This document shows, one piece after another, positions 54,707-62,094 of a DNA stretch of 64,000 bases (its first letter is position 1; each line of letters opens with the position of its first letter). The notes below the pieces were generated by a model. The model had not been told where the DNA came from and did not search any database. It saw nothing but the letters and a program-made list of their open reading frames with translations. The translations under genes and the position numbers were made by a program. Source of the stretch: CBDCZI01 sp965224495 (GTDB lineage: Bacteria; Bacteroidota; Bacteroidia; Cytophagales; JAAEPT01); assembly GCA_965224495.1 (NCBI GenBank), contig CBDCZI010000021.1, positions 110,648-174,647 of the forward strand, in the 5' to 3' direction.

Positions 54707-55228
54707 ATGATGACGAATAGCATAAAGAAACTTATCCTTTCAATATTTTTGGGTTTGCTTTATTCATGTAATAATACAAATAGTAATGAAGTGATAAATC
54801 GATTAAATATTTGTGACACAATACAAAGTGAATGCGATAATTCAAAAAAGGAAGAAATTGATAGACTTCAAAAGCCAAATAAATTTTCAACGATTAAAAA
54901 TTTTGAGAGAGAGTTAAAGGTTGTTTCAGATTCTATTACCTTTTATAAAGTTACTCTTGTTTATGACATTCAAAAAAACAATTGTTTAGATACTATTATT
55001 AAATCACAAATCATAAATCGTGTAAATCAAGTTTATGTAGTAATGAACTCTGAAATAGAGATTAAAGTTGATTTAGAAAGAATTAGACATATAGGTGGTA
55101 AAAGTATAGGATTGTATTGTCTTCAAAAAGAGATTGAATTAAAACAGGAATATTTACTTTATTTTAAAGAAATCAAAGAAGATATTGAGTTAGGTTACCT
55201 TGAAGAAGGTGTGTTTGATTGCAATTAG
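54707..55228 (+). CDS. Lipoprotein, candidate immunity protein for the GH24 tip
   Basis: This 173-residue protein starts with IKKLILSIFLGLLYSC, a lipobox with cysteine near residue 21, then a basic/acidic helical body (VNQVYVVMNSEIEIKVDLER) and no recognised domain. Its position 24 bases after the lysozyme tip on the same strand fits an immunity role. A periplasmic or membrane-anchored location is where an inhibitor of a peptidoglycan hydrolase would be needed. This is inferred from gene order; no homologous immunity family is recognised. It is AT-rich compared with the T9SS genes upstream. Confidence 0.55.
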   Translation: MMTNSIKKLILSIFLGLLYSCNNTNSNEVINRLNICDTIQSECDNSKKEEIDRLQKPNKFSTIKNFERELKVVSDSITFYKVTLVYDIQKNNCLDTIIKSQIINRVNQVYVVMNSEIEIKVDLERIRHIGGKSIGLYCLQKEIELKQEYLLYFKEIKEDIELGYLEEGVFDCN

Positions 55229-55244
55229 TTACCCAATTGGGTTA

Positions 55245-55355
55245 TGTTTGAGCGGTAGCGGAACCTAATCTTTACGAATAAACAGCAAGTTTTTAACTTG
55301 TGTAGATAGAATAGGAAACCATTGTTTGGTGAATAATTAGACAGTGGTTTTTTTG
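55245..55355 (+). repeat. Cassette spacer 1 with hairpin terminator
   Basis: It follows the lipoprotein gene. It contains AACAGCAAGTTTTTAACTTG, a palindromic block related to 57137-57160, and at 55316-55350 AAACCATTGT pairs imperfectly with ACAGTGGTTT before a T run. Related spacers follow the two other cassettes. Confidence 0.5.
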
Positions 55356-55513
55356 TGTGAAAGGAGTAGGTTTATTGACTATCTAAATATGTTATTCATT
55401 TTTTGTGAGAATCTGAGAAACATATAATATTATGAATATAGATTCTATGTAAATCATCCTTTTTTAAGCTTTCTGATTAAACTATATAACAATAAATATA
55501 TTGGGATTATAAA

Positions 55514-55783
55514 ATGGACTTAATTAGAAATGAAACAGTAGATGAATCAATCTATTGGTGTCAGTTTGAGAATGGGACGATAGATTTGGTAATGTTTCCA
55601 AATGAGGAAGTATGTATACCAAAAGAGTATAATATCAGCTTAGGTGAATTGAATGTTACTTTTCATACGAAATTTTCTGAGAAAGAATTCATAGAAAGCA
55701 TACAACAATTGGGAGTTAAAGAATTTTCAAATATTGTAGAAACACTTATTCAATATTCTACCACCCCGCTCGCGCGCGTATAA
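55514..55783 (+). CDS. Small protein, possible orphan immunity protein fragment
   Basis: This 89-residue acidic protein (MDLIRNETVDESIYWCQFEN) has alternating strands and helices typical of small immunity proteins but no recognised family. Its last residues (TTPLARV) run into the GC-rich spacer ACCCCGCTCGCGCGCG, so its true C-terminus may have been replaced by the spacer. No toxin gene precedes it. It lies between two lipoprotein-bearing cassettes on the same strand. Confidence 0.45.
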   Translation: MDLIRNETVDESIYWCQFENGTIDLVMFPNEEVCIPKEYNISLGELNVTFHTKFSEKEFIESIQQLGVKEFSNIVETLIQYSTTPLARV

Positions 55784-55915
55784 AAAATGATGGCTAGAGC
55801 GCATTTGCAATGCGTTCAATGTGAGTAAATAACGAAGAACTGAAAGGTACAAAGCAGTAATATCGTTTAATAGATGAATAGCCTAGCTTTGGGAAACAAA
55901 CAATACTTAACCGTT
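55765..55915 (+). repeat. Cassette spacer 2
   Basis: It contains GCATTTGCAATGC (55801-55813, a 5-bp stem with a TGC loop), then AATAACGAAGAAC and TATCGTTTAAT. The same three blocks recur in the same order at 57083-57130 after the next cassette. Confidence 0.55.
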
Positions 55916-55988
55916 ACCTTTTAAAGAACAACGTAATTGTGTTATATTGCACTCGTTGTAAACGAGCGCTAGCGGGGGAATAGTTTCA

Positions 55989-56363
55989 ATGGGTATGGGG
56001 ATGCAAGGAATGAATGGTGATGGTATAGGGGGAATCGTAGTAGCGAGAGAAGGTGAAGAAAAAGATGTCTATTTTTCTGACACAGGATGGGCTTTCAAAG
56101 GAAATCTATCTACAGGAACTAAGACAGGTGCAGAATATTTTGCTGTTTATGTTAAGCATGTAGGTGATAAAATTAATTTCTTTATTGTAGTTTCTAAAGA
56201 GGTTAAAAAGAGTACTCAGAAAACGTCGAATGATGTTCATAATAAAGAAATAACTGTTACTGAAATAAAACAGGTTTGTAATCAATGTAATAAGGTTGGA
56301 GTTGATACTCTTGTACACCCATCACTTGGAGAAGGTTTTAGAGATACTTTAATAGTAAAATAA
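55989..56363 (+). CDS. Hypothetical protein, candidate orphan toxin C-terminus
   Basis: This 124-residue ORF begins with a Gly/Met-rich stretch (MGMGMQGMNGDGIGGIVVAR) that looks like a linker; the frame is open upstream to 55962 with no better start. The remainder has YFAVYVKHVGDKINFFIVVS and a C-x2-C pair (VCNQCN) near residue 98. No toxin family is recognised. Its stop overlaps the next gene's ATG by one base, the tight spacing common for toxin-immunity pairs. The context, between related spacers, suggests a second displaced cassette. Confidence 0.5.
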   Translation: MGMGMQGMNGDGIGGIVVAREGEEKDVYFSDTGWAFKGNLSTGTKTGAEYFAVYVKHVGDKINFFIVVSKEVKKSTQKTSNDVHNKEITVTEIKQVCNQCNKVGVDTLVHPSLGEGFRDTLIVK

Positions 56364-57028
56364 TGAAAATAATATTTATAATAAGTTTAGCAATATTGTG
56401 TAGCTGTACGTCCATTGTAGGAAGTAGAATTAATGATGAAGACCAAAAAAAAACATTAGATAATCTATATAAATTTGATGGGTTAGTTACTTATACATAT
56501 GATAAAGACTCTGTAATAATTGGTGCTTTTCAGCAGTTTTCCGGTGATAACAGAGGTAGGTATTTTGAATTTCATCAAAATGGAAACTTAAAACATGTTT
56601 ATATTAAAAATGGAGAATATAAGGTTGGAGATGAAAGTGAGTTTGATGAAAGTGGAATTATAAGGGAACATTATTTTTGGGGTACCAAACAAAATTTGTT
56701 CTTCCATATTTTGTTTGAGAAAGGAGATGTTAGTTTAATTGAAGGGGAACCTTGGTATATTCATAGAGCTCCTTATGCAAAAGTAAATGAGGAATTTTCT
56801 ATATATGTTGCAACACCTGTTATACCTACTATAGTTACAAATGTAATTATTCAAGGAGAAACACCAAAAACTAAGGTGTCATATATAAATGACTTACGAC
56901 AGCTTGTTTATAAGATAATATTTAAAAAAGAAGATGTGGAAATGTTTAAGGTAAATGTTTCGTTTGAGAGAAATAAAGAGGTTTTTTACAGAGATTCTGT
57001 TGAGTTTTCGGTAGAAATTATCAGATAA
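56363..57028 (+). CDS. Lipoprotein, unknown (candidate immunity protein)
   Basis: This 221-residue protein has a lipoprotein signal (FIISLAILCSC, cysteine near residue 13 or 15) and a beta-rich body with GRYFEFHQNGNLKHVYIKNG, reminiscent of MORN-like YwqK repeats, then a C-terminal strand-rich part ending FSVEIIR. It overlaps the preceding ORF by one base. A role as the immunity partner of that ORF is inferred from order only. Its high AT content matches the other island genes. Confidence 0.6.
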   Translation: MKIIFIISLAILCSCTSIVGSRINDEDQKKTLDNLYKFDGLVTYTYDKDSVIIGAFQQFSGDNRGRYFEFHQNGNLKHVYIKNGEYKVGDESEFDESGIIREHYFWGTKQNLFFHILFEKGDVSLIEGEPWYIHRAPYAKVNEEFSIYVATPVIPTIVTNVIIQGETPKTKVSYINDLRQLVYKIIFKKEDVEMFKVNVSFERNKEVFYRDSVEFSVEIIR

Positions 57029-57240
57029 GAGTAAGATCATCCCCCAATCGTCCTCATTTCCGAATGAGGATGAGCGAGAACAGCATTTGCAATGCGATAA
57101 CGAATAACACAAACCAATACCGTTTAATGACTTTATAAAAGCAGTTTTCAAATTGCGTTTATATGGTTTATAGGGTAATACCGTTATATGGACACTACCG
57201 TGATTTACCGTAGGCTTACGTGGTCACGCCTTCTATCGTA
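57029..57240 (+). repeat. Cassette spacer 3
   Basis: It contains a CCTCATT/AATGAGG hairpin (57052-57069), the GCATTTGCAATGC stem-loop (57083-57095), GATAACGAATAAC and ACCGTTTAATG, matching spacer 2 in order, then GCAGTTTTCAAATTGCG, related to the palindrome in spacer 1. No gene is seen. Confidence 0.5.
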
Positions 57241-57243
57241 TAA

Positions 57244-57278
57244 AAAAGCTCCTTTCGACGAAATCAAAAGGAGCTTTT
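57244..57278. terminator. Bidirectional terminator before bioB
   Basis: AAAAGCTCCTTT (57244-57255) pairs with AAAGGAGCTTTT (57267-57278). It closes the island on the plus strand and bioB on the minus strand. Confidence 0.85.
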
Positions 57279-57298
57279 AAATTTTATATTGTATTGAC

Positions 57299-58303
57299 TT
57301 ATTTTTGAGCCATTGGTATTTGGTCAAACTCAGGCGCTACCTTATTTCGTTTAGAAGGTTCAGGTTTGATGCCTAAAATAGAGAACAATTCTTTGTCTTC
57401 GTTTACTTCAGGGTTTGGTGTAGTTAATAATTTATCTCCTGCAAAAATAGAGTTCGCTCCAGCCATAAATGCTAAGGCTTGCCCTTCTTGCCCCATTCTC
57501 GTACGACCAGCTGATAAACGAACTTTTGCCTTTGGCATCGTTAAACGAGCGGTTGCAATCATACGTACCATATCCCAAATCGGAACTAAGGGTTGCTTTT
57601 CTAAAGGTGTCCCCTCAACAGGAACTAAAGCATTTACGGGAACAGACTCTGGGTGTTCTTCTAAATTGGCTAAGGTGTGTATCATACTCACACGGTCGTT
57701 AATCGACTCGCCCAATCCGATAATACCACCTGTACAAACAGATAATTTATTGTTTCTTACATTGTCCAATGTTTCTAAACGGTCGGCGTACGAACGGGTA
57801 GAAATAATATCATCGTAGTTTTCTTCTGAGGTATCTAAGTTGTGGTTGTAAGCGTGTAAACCTGCGTCTTTTAATTTTCCTGCTTGCTCATCTGTAAGCA
57901 TTCCTAAAGTACAACAAACTTCCATACCTAAGGCATTTACGCCTTTTACCATGTCCAACACTTTGTCAAAATCGCTGTTGTCACGTACTTCACGCCACGC
58001 AGCACCCATACAAAAACGAGTACTTCCAGATTCTTGTGCGTTAACGGCAGCTTTCACTACGTCATTAACAGGCATCAATTTCTTTACTTTGACATCAGTA
58101 TGGTAACGAGCCGCTTGTGGGCAATAAGAACAATCTTCAGGACAACCACCTGTTTTTACAGACAACAATGTACTTACTTGTACCTCCAATGGATTGTGGT
58201 ATTTGCGGTGCATCGTTGCAGCTTCAAAAACCAATTCCATAAAAGGTTTATCGTATATCGCACGAATTTCTTCTTTAGTCCAATTGTTTCTTATTTCGCT
58301 CAT
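57299..58303 (-). CDS. bioB: Biotin synthase
   Basis: This 334-residue radical-SAM enzyme inserts sulfur into dethiobiotin. The SAM cluster motif CPEDCSYC lies near residue 54, with YNHNLDTSEENY near 145 and the GIIGLGES segment near 185. The start is ATG 58303 (MSEIRNNWTKEE); an ATG at 58336 would lie upstream of the -7 box and is rejected. No other biotin gene is adjacent. The promoter 58324-58353 is excellent. Confidence 0.95.
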   Translation of the reverse strand: MSEIRNNWTKEEIRAIYDKPFMELVFEAATMHRKYHNPLEVQVSTLLSVKTGGCPEDCSYCPQAARYHTDVKVKKLMPVNDVVKAAVNAQESGSTRFCMGAAWREVRDNSDFDKVLDMVKGVNALGMEVCCTLGMLTDEQAGKLKDAGLHAYNHNLDTSEENYDDIISTRSYADRLETLDNVRNNKLSVCTGGIIGLGESINDRVSMIHTLANLEEHPESVPVNALVPVEGTPLEKQPLVPIWDMVRMIATARLTMPKAKVRLSAGRTRMGQEGQALAFMAGANSIFAGDKLLTTPNPEVNEDKELFSILGIKPEPSKRNKVAPEFDQIPMAQK

Positions 58304-58323
58304 AGTATTTCTCGTTTGAGTTG

Positions 58324-58353
58324 CAAAGGTACGCAATAATCAGTTGGTGGCAA
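58324..58353 (-). promoter_or_regulatory. Promoter of bioB
   Basis: On the minus strand TTG (58351-58353), 19 nt, TACCTTTG (58324-58331), a full match to the Bacteroidota consensus, 20 bases before the ATG at 58303. No biotin operator palindrome was evident. Confidence 0.75.
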
Positions 58354-58372
58354 CTAATTTTACTGACCAATA

Positions 58373-60139
58373 TTAGTCTATCTTCATTTCAAAAGGTAAC
58401 CTTGCCTGTACGCCTTTACAGTTGTTTATTTTTTCTAATAAATAAATGTATTGTTGTACCATTTCGTCTTGGTATAAATCCGATGATTGTATGCGAATAG
58501 TCTCTGGTTTTGTTGAACCTAAGATACTTTCCATGTCTTCGGCAATTAATTTGTTGTAACTGACCAATTGGCAGTCTTTCAAATGTGCTTCTTCAACTGC
58601 CATCGCTATCGCTTTGTCTAATCCTCCTAATTCGTCAACCAATCCGTTGGCTTTGGCTTGTACACCATTCCAAACTCGACCACTTGCTATTTCGTCAATT
58701 TGTTCAAATGTTTTTCCTCTTGCGTCCGCTACTTTTTGTACAAATAATTGGTAGAAAGTATCGATTTGTGTTTGTACGATTGCTTTTTCGTCAGCTCTCA
58801 TTTTTCGGTTGACAGAAAACAAATCAGCATATACACCGGTTTTTATTCGGTCAGAGGTTACGCCTAATTTGTCATTCATAAAACCACCAAAAGTGGGAAA
58901 CATGCCAAAGACACCGATAGAGCCTGTAATGGTCATCGGGTGCGAGACAATCTTATCACAAGCCATAGCCATGTAATAACCGCCCGAAGCTGCGTAATTG
59001 GACATAGAAGCGATAACAGGTTTGTGCTTTCTTGTTTCTATCAGCTGTTTCCACATCAAGTCTGATGCGTGACCACTACCTCCAGGGGAGTTGATATTTA
59101 ATACAATTGCCTTTACCGTACTGTCTTCTGTCAATTTTCTTAATTGTTTGACTACCGAAAGGTGTCCGATTTGCTTGTTTTGTGTACTGTTTCCGTAAAT
59201 AATTTCTCCTTCCGAAAACAAAACGACAACTTTGTCAGCGTCTTCGTCAAAATCTTGTTGGTGGACGCTGTTGTAAGCGGTGTAAGTAACCAATCGAATT
59301 TCTTCAATTCCTTGTTTTTCTTTAAAGTCTTGTAAGAAATCAATTTCATAAGCAATGGCATCGACAAATTTACGTGTTTTTGCATTTTCAGCACGGCGAA
59401 TAAGCATACTGTCAGCAACCGCTTTGACTTGTTTTGGTGTTAAGTTTCTTGCCTTTGCTACCGTGTTTTCTAATGAGGTTTGAATACCTCCTAAAAATGC
59501 ACTTAACTGTTCTTTGTTAGCTTCAGACATATCTTTTCTAAAAAATGGCTCAACGGCACTTTTGTATTTCCCCGCTTTAAAGACATTCACATTGACACCT
59601 AATTTTTCAAATAAACCTGTGTAATAGATGGTTTCGGCTTTCAGACCGTTAAATTCTAATAAACCAATAGGGTTTAGACCAATGTAATCGGCAACGGTAG
59701 CTATGTAATATGATTTTTCATCAAAGCCATCACCATAAACGACTATTTTTTTTCCTGTTGCTTTAAATTTTACCAATTGCTCACGGATTTCTTCTGCCTG
59801 ACCAAACCCTCCTGCAAAGATGCCTAGTTTTAAATAAACACCTTTGATTTCGTCATCTTCGGCAGCTGCTTTTAAAGCTTCTCTGATTTGAAAGACACCT
59901 GTTTTTCGAGGAAAGAATTGTTGTGTCGCCTCAAAAGCAGAGAGTGGATGGTCTTCTGCGTAATCGACGACTTGATAAGAGAGTGATATTTTCAAGAAAT
60001 TACTTTGAGAAACTAATAGATCATTTTGCCCACCACTCGCAAGTGAAGCGAATATACCCACAAGAATAAGTACTCCAAAACCGATGGCTAAAGCTGTGCC
60101 TAAAAAAGAAGACAAAATATTTTTAAGAAATTGACGCAT
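58373..60139 (-). CDS. sppA: Signal peptide peptidase SppA, 67-kDa type
   Basis: This 588-residue membrane serine protease degrades cleaved signal peptides. From ATG 60139 (MRQFLKNILSSFLGTALAIG) there is one N-terminal transmembrane helix. The two ClpP-like halves are visible: the N-terminal half with the candidate lysine in GDGFDEKSYYIATVADYIGLNP, and the C-terminal half with NSPGGSGHASD and the serine in SNYAASGGYYMAMACDK. The upstream extension to 60178 overlaps the folK leader and is not used. Confidence 0.93.
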   Translation of the reverse strand: MRQFLKNILSSFLGTALAIGFGVLILVGIFASLASGGQNDLLVSQSNFLKISLSYQVVDYAEDHPLSAFEATQQFFPRKTGVFQIREALKAAAEDDEIKGVYLKLGIFAGGFGQAEEIREQLVKFKATGKKIVVYGDGFDEKSYYIATVADYIGLNPIGLLEFNGLKAETIYYTGLFEKLGVNVNVFKAGKYKSAVEPFFRKDMSEANKEQLSAFLGGIQTSLENTVAKARNLTPKQVKAVADSMLIRRAENAKTRKFVDAIAYEIDFLQDFKEKQGIEEIRLVTYTAYNSVHQQDFDEDADKVVVLFSEGEIIYGNSTQNKQIGHLSVVKQLRKLTEDSTVKAIVLNINSPGGSGHASDLMWKQLIETRKHKPVIASMSNYAASGGYYMAMACDKIVSHPMTITGSIGVFGMFPTFGGFMNDKLGVTSDRIKTGVYADLFSVNRKMRADEKAIVQTQIDTFYQLFVQKVADARGKTFEQIDEIASGRVWNGVQAKANGLVDELGGLDKAIAMAVEEAHLKDCQLVSYNKLIAEDMESILGSTKPETIRIQSSDLYQDEMVQQYIYLLEKINNCKGVQARLPFEMKID

Positions 60140-60206
60140 ATTTCTGTTATTTTTGATAAGTTGGAACAATAAACACAAGGTTGATTACCTTATAAACTCA
60201 AAAGTA

Positions 60207-60686
60207 ATGAATTACATCCTCTTATTAGGTGGAAATATCGGAGATAGACAAAGTTTTTTAAAAAAAGCGATTGAAGGCATACATACACAGTGCGGAAATG
60301 TGGTTCAGAAATCACGTATTTATGAAACAGAAGCATGGGGATTGGAGAATCAAGCCTCTTTTTATAACCAAGTGATTGAAGTGCAATCGGAGTTAGTCCC
60401 CGAAATTTTTCTTCAAACTATTTTGAGTATTGAACAAGAGTTAGGTAGGGTTCGTCTGATAAAATGGGGAGAACGTGTGATTGATATTGATATATTGTTT
60501 ATTGACCAAGAACAAATAGACACAAAAACATTAACTGTTCCACATCCTCACTTGCATAAGCGTAGGTTTACTTTAGTTCCTTTGTTGGATTTGAATGCTG
60601 ATTTTGTCCATCCAATATTAGAGAAAACAATAGCGGAGTTATTAGAGGAATGCCCTGATGAGCTGGAGGTGAAAGAGGTGGGGTAG
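60207..60686 (+). CDS. folK: 6-hydroxymethyl-7,8-dihydropterin pyrophosphokinase
   Basis: This 159-residue enzyme transfers pyrophosphate from ATP to hydroxymethyl-dihydropterin in folate synthesis. From ATG 60207 it begins MNYILLLGGNIGDRQSFLKK. The HPPK signatures are ELGRVRLIKWGERVIDIDIL (near 85) and PHPHLHKRRFTLVPL (near 113). The longer frame from 60153 overlaps the sppA coding start. It is divergent from sppA with 67 bases between starts and ends at a strong terminator. Confidence 0.94.
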   Translation: MNYILLLGGNIGDRQSFLKKAIEGIHTQCGNVVQKSRIYETEAWGLENQASFYNQVIEVQSELVPEIFLQTILSIEQELGRVRLIKWGERVIDIDILFIDQEQIDTKTLTVPHPHLHKRRFTLVPLLDLNADFVHPILEKTIAELLEECPDELEVKEVG

Positions 60687-60722
60687 GTTACTTGTACTTT
60701 GGTATAAAATAAAGGGTATAAA

Positions 60723-60756
60723 AAAAGACCACTAATTACTTAGTGGTCTTTTAATT
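60723..60756. terminator. Bidirectional terminator between folK and rplT
   Basis: AAAAGACCACTAA (60723-60735) pairs with TTAGTGGTCTTTT (60740-60752) around a TTAC loop; T-rich on the plus strand and A-rich on the left, so T-rich on the minus strand. Confidence 0.88.
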
Positions 60757-60775
60757 TGAAGAAAAACTCTTCTAA

Positions 60776-61120
60776 TTACTTAACTTTATCTACAATAGCT
60801 TTAAAAGCTTCTGGGTTGTTCATTGCAAGATCAGCTAATGCTTTTCTGTTAATTTCAACACCTGATTTAGCAAGTTGTCCCATAAATTGAGAATAAGACA
60901 AATCATATTGTCTAACACCTGCATTGATACGTTGAATCCAAAGTCTTCTGAATTGACGTTTCTTTTGTTTTCTATCTCTATAAGCGTAAACTAAACCTTT
61001 TTCAACTGCATTTTTTGCAACTGTCCAAACATTTTTTCTACGTCCAAAGTATCCTTTGGCTTGTTTTAATACTCTTTTTCTACGTGCTCTTGCAGCAACG
61101 TGATTTACCGATCTAGGCAT
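60776..61120 (-). CDS. rplT: 50S ribosomal protein L20
   Basis: This 114-residue protein has the standard start MPRSVNHVAARARRKRVLKQAKGYFGRRKN and WIQRINAGVRQYDLSYSQFM. It binds 23S rRNA early in assembly. In E. coli L20 also represses its operon by binding the mRNA; the last gene position here is the same. It lies 87 bases from rpmI. Confidence 0.97.
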   Translation of the reverse strand: MPRSVNHVAARARRKRVLKQAKGYFGRRKNVWTVAKNAVEKGLVYAYRDRKQKKRQFRRLWIQRINAGVRQYDLSYSQFMGQLAKSGVEINRKALADLAMNNPEAFKAIVDKVK

Positions 61121-61192
61121 AACTTTTAAGTTTTTGTGTTAGGCGATCTTTTTGATTCTTAGAACCAAACACATGGTTTGAATTTGTAACCT

Positions 61193-61211
61193 CTAATCAA
61201 CAGTTGATTAG
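61193..61211 (-). promoter_or_regulatory. Inverted repeat at the rpmI stop codon
   Basis: CTAATCAA and TTGATTAG are separated by CAG. The repeat overlaps the rpmI stop (61208-61210). In the mRNA it would form an 8-bp stem before rplT. There is no U run, so it is not a terminator; a role in coupling or L20 control is speculative. Confidence 0.35.
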
Positions 61212-61402
61212 ATATTTAACATTGCTTTAACGTTAGGGATATCTGACTTGTGAACTAAACCGTCTTTAGTAAGATTTCTCTTTTGTTTAGTTTCTTTCTT
61301 AGTCAAGATATGGCTTTTGAAAGCATGTTTTCTTTTGATCTTTCCAGACCCTGTAATCTTGAACCTTTTCTTGGCACTAGATTTCGTTTTAACCTTAGGC
61401 AT
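61208..61402 (-). CDS. rpmI: 50S ribosomal protein L35
   Basis: This 64-residue basic protein begins MPKVKTKSSAKKRFKITGSG and has KRKHAFKSHILTKK, the L35 signature. It is part of the infC-rpmI-rplT unit, 18 bases after infC. Confidence 0.97.
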   Translation of the reverse strand: MPKVKTKSSAKKRFKITGSGKIKRKHAFKSHILTKKETKQKRNLTKDGLVHKSDIPNVKAMLNI

Positions 61403-61420
61403 ATTATATTAAGTTAGTAA

Positions 61421-61984
61421 TTACTTTTTCTTTTGTACTTTCGGAGCCATGTAAAGGAACATTCTTTTTCCTTCCAATTTAGGTAATTGCTCGATTTTAG
61501 CGTCCTCTGCCAATGCTTCGGCAAATTTCAATAAAAGCAATTCTCCTCTCTCTTTATATACGATTGTTCTACCCACAAAATGAACATAAGCTTTCACTTT
61601 GTGTCCGTCTGCTAAGAAACCTTTTGCATGTTTTAGTTTAAAACCAAAATCATGGTCATCGGTATTTGGACCGAATCTGATTTCTTTAATAACAGTTTTG
61701 TGCTGTTTCGCCTTGATTTCCTTTTGCTTTTTCTTTTGATCATACTTAAATTTAGAATAATCAATCACTTTACAAATAGGAGGGTCAGCTTTCGGAGAGA
61801 TTTCAACTAAGTCTAATTCTTCTTTTTGAGCTATCTTGATAGCGTCATCTAAAGAATAAACTCCTTGTTCAATTCCTTCACCTACTACACGAACTTCACG
61901 AGCTGTGATTTTCCTGTTGATCTTATATGGCTCTTCTTGACGAAGAACTCTACGACCCCTGAAATTTCCTTTTCTTTTTTTAAT
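61421..61984 (-). CDS. infC: Translation initiation factor IF-3, with ATT start
   Basis: IF-3 keeps the 30S subunit free and checks start-codon pairing. The C-terminal domain is in the frame to a GTG at 61768, but the N-terminal domain continues upstream in the same frame (PYKINRKITAREVRVVGEGI, ELDLVEISPKADPPICKVIDY) to a TAA at about 62015. No ATG, GTG or TTG lies between that stop and 61768. I place the start at the ATT at 61982-61984, giving 187 residues, the normal length. E. coli infC also uses AUU, which lets IF-3 repress its own synthesis. Confidence 0.9.
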   Translation of the reverse strand: MKKRKGNFRGRRVLRQEEPYKINRKITAREVRVVGEGIEQGVYSLDDAIKIAQKEELDLVEISPKADPPICKVIDYSKFKYDQKKKQKEIKAKQHKTVIKEIRFGPNTDDHDFGFKLKHAKGFLADGHKVKAYVHFVGRTIVYKERGELLLLKFAEALAEDAKIEQLPKLEGKRMFLYMAPKVQKKK

Positions 61985-62060
61985 GGCTTTGGCGTTTTGT
62001 GTTGTAAAACTATTTTAAGATGCAAATATGAGCATTTTAAAATTTTAATAAAAGTATTTT

Positions 62061-62086
62061 CCTCATGTATTTCATAATACATGAGG
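62061..62086 (-). promoter_or_regulatory. Hairpin between thrS and infC
   Basis: CCTCATGTATT (62061-62071) pairs perfectly with AATACATGAGG (62076-62086), 8 bases after the thrS stop. The minus-strand continuation AAAATACTTTTATT is not a clean U run, so it could be a weak terminator, an attenuator or a processing site. Confidence 0.5.
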
Positions 62087-62094
62087 ATTAAATA

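Noticed and set aside
57366..57818. 150-codon ORF opposite bioB
   Set aside because: bioB has the full motif set and a promoter; the antisense ORF has no recognisable feature.
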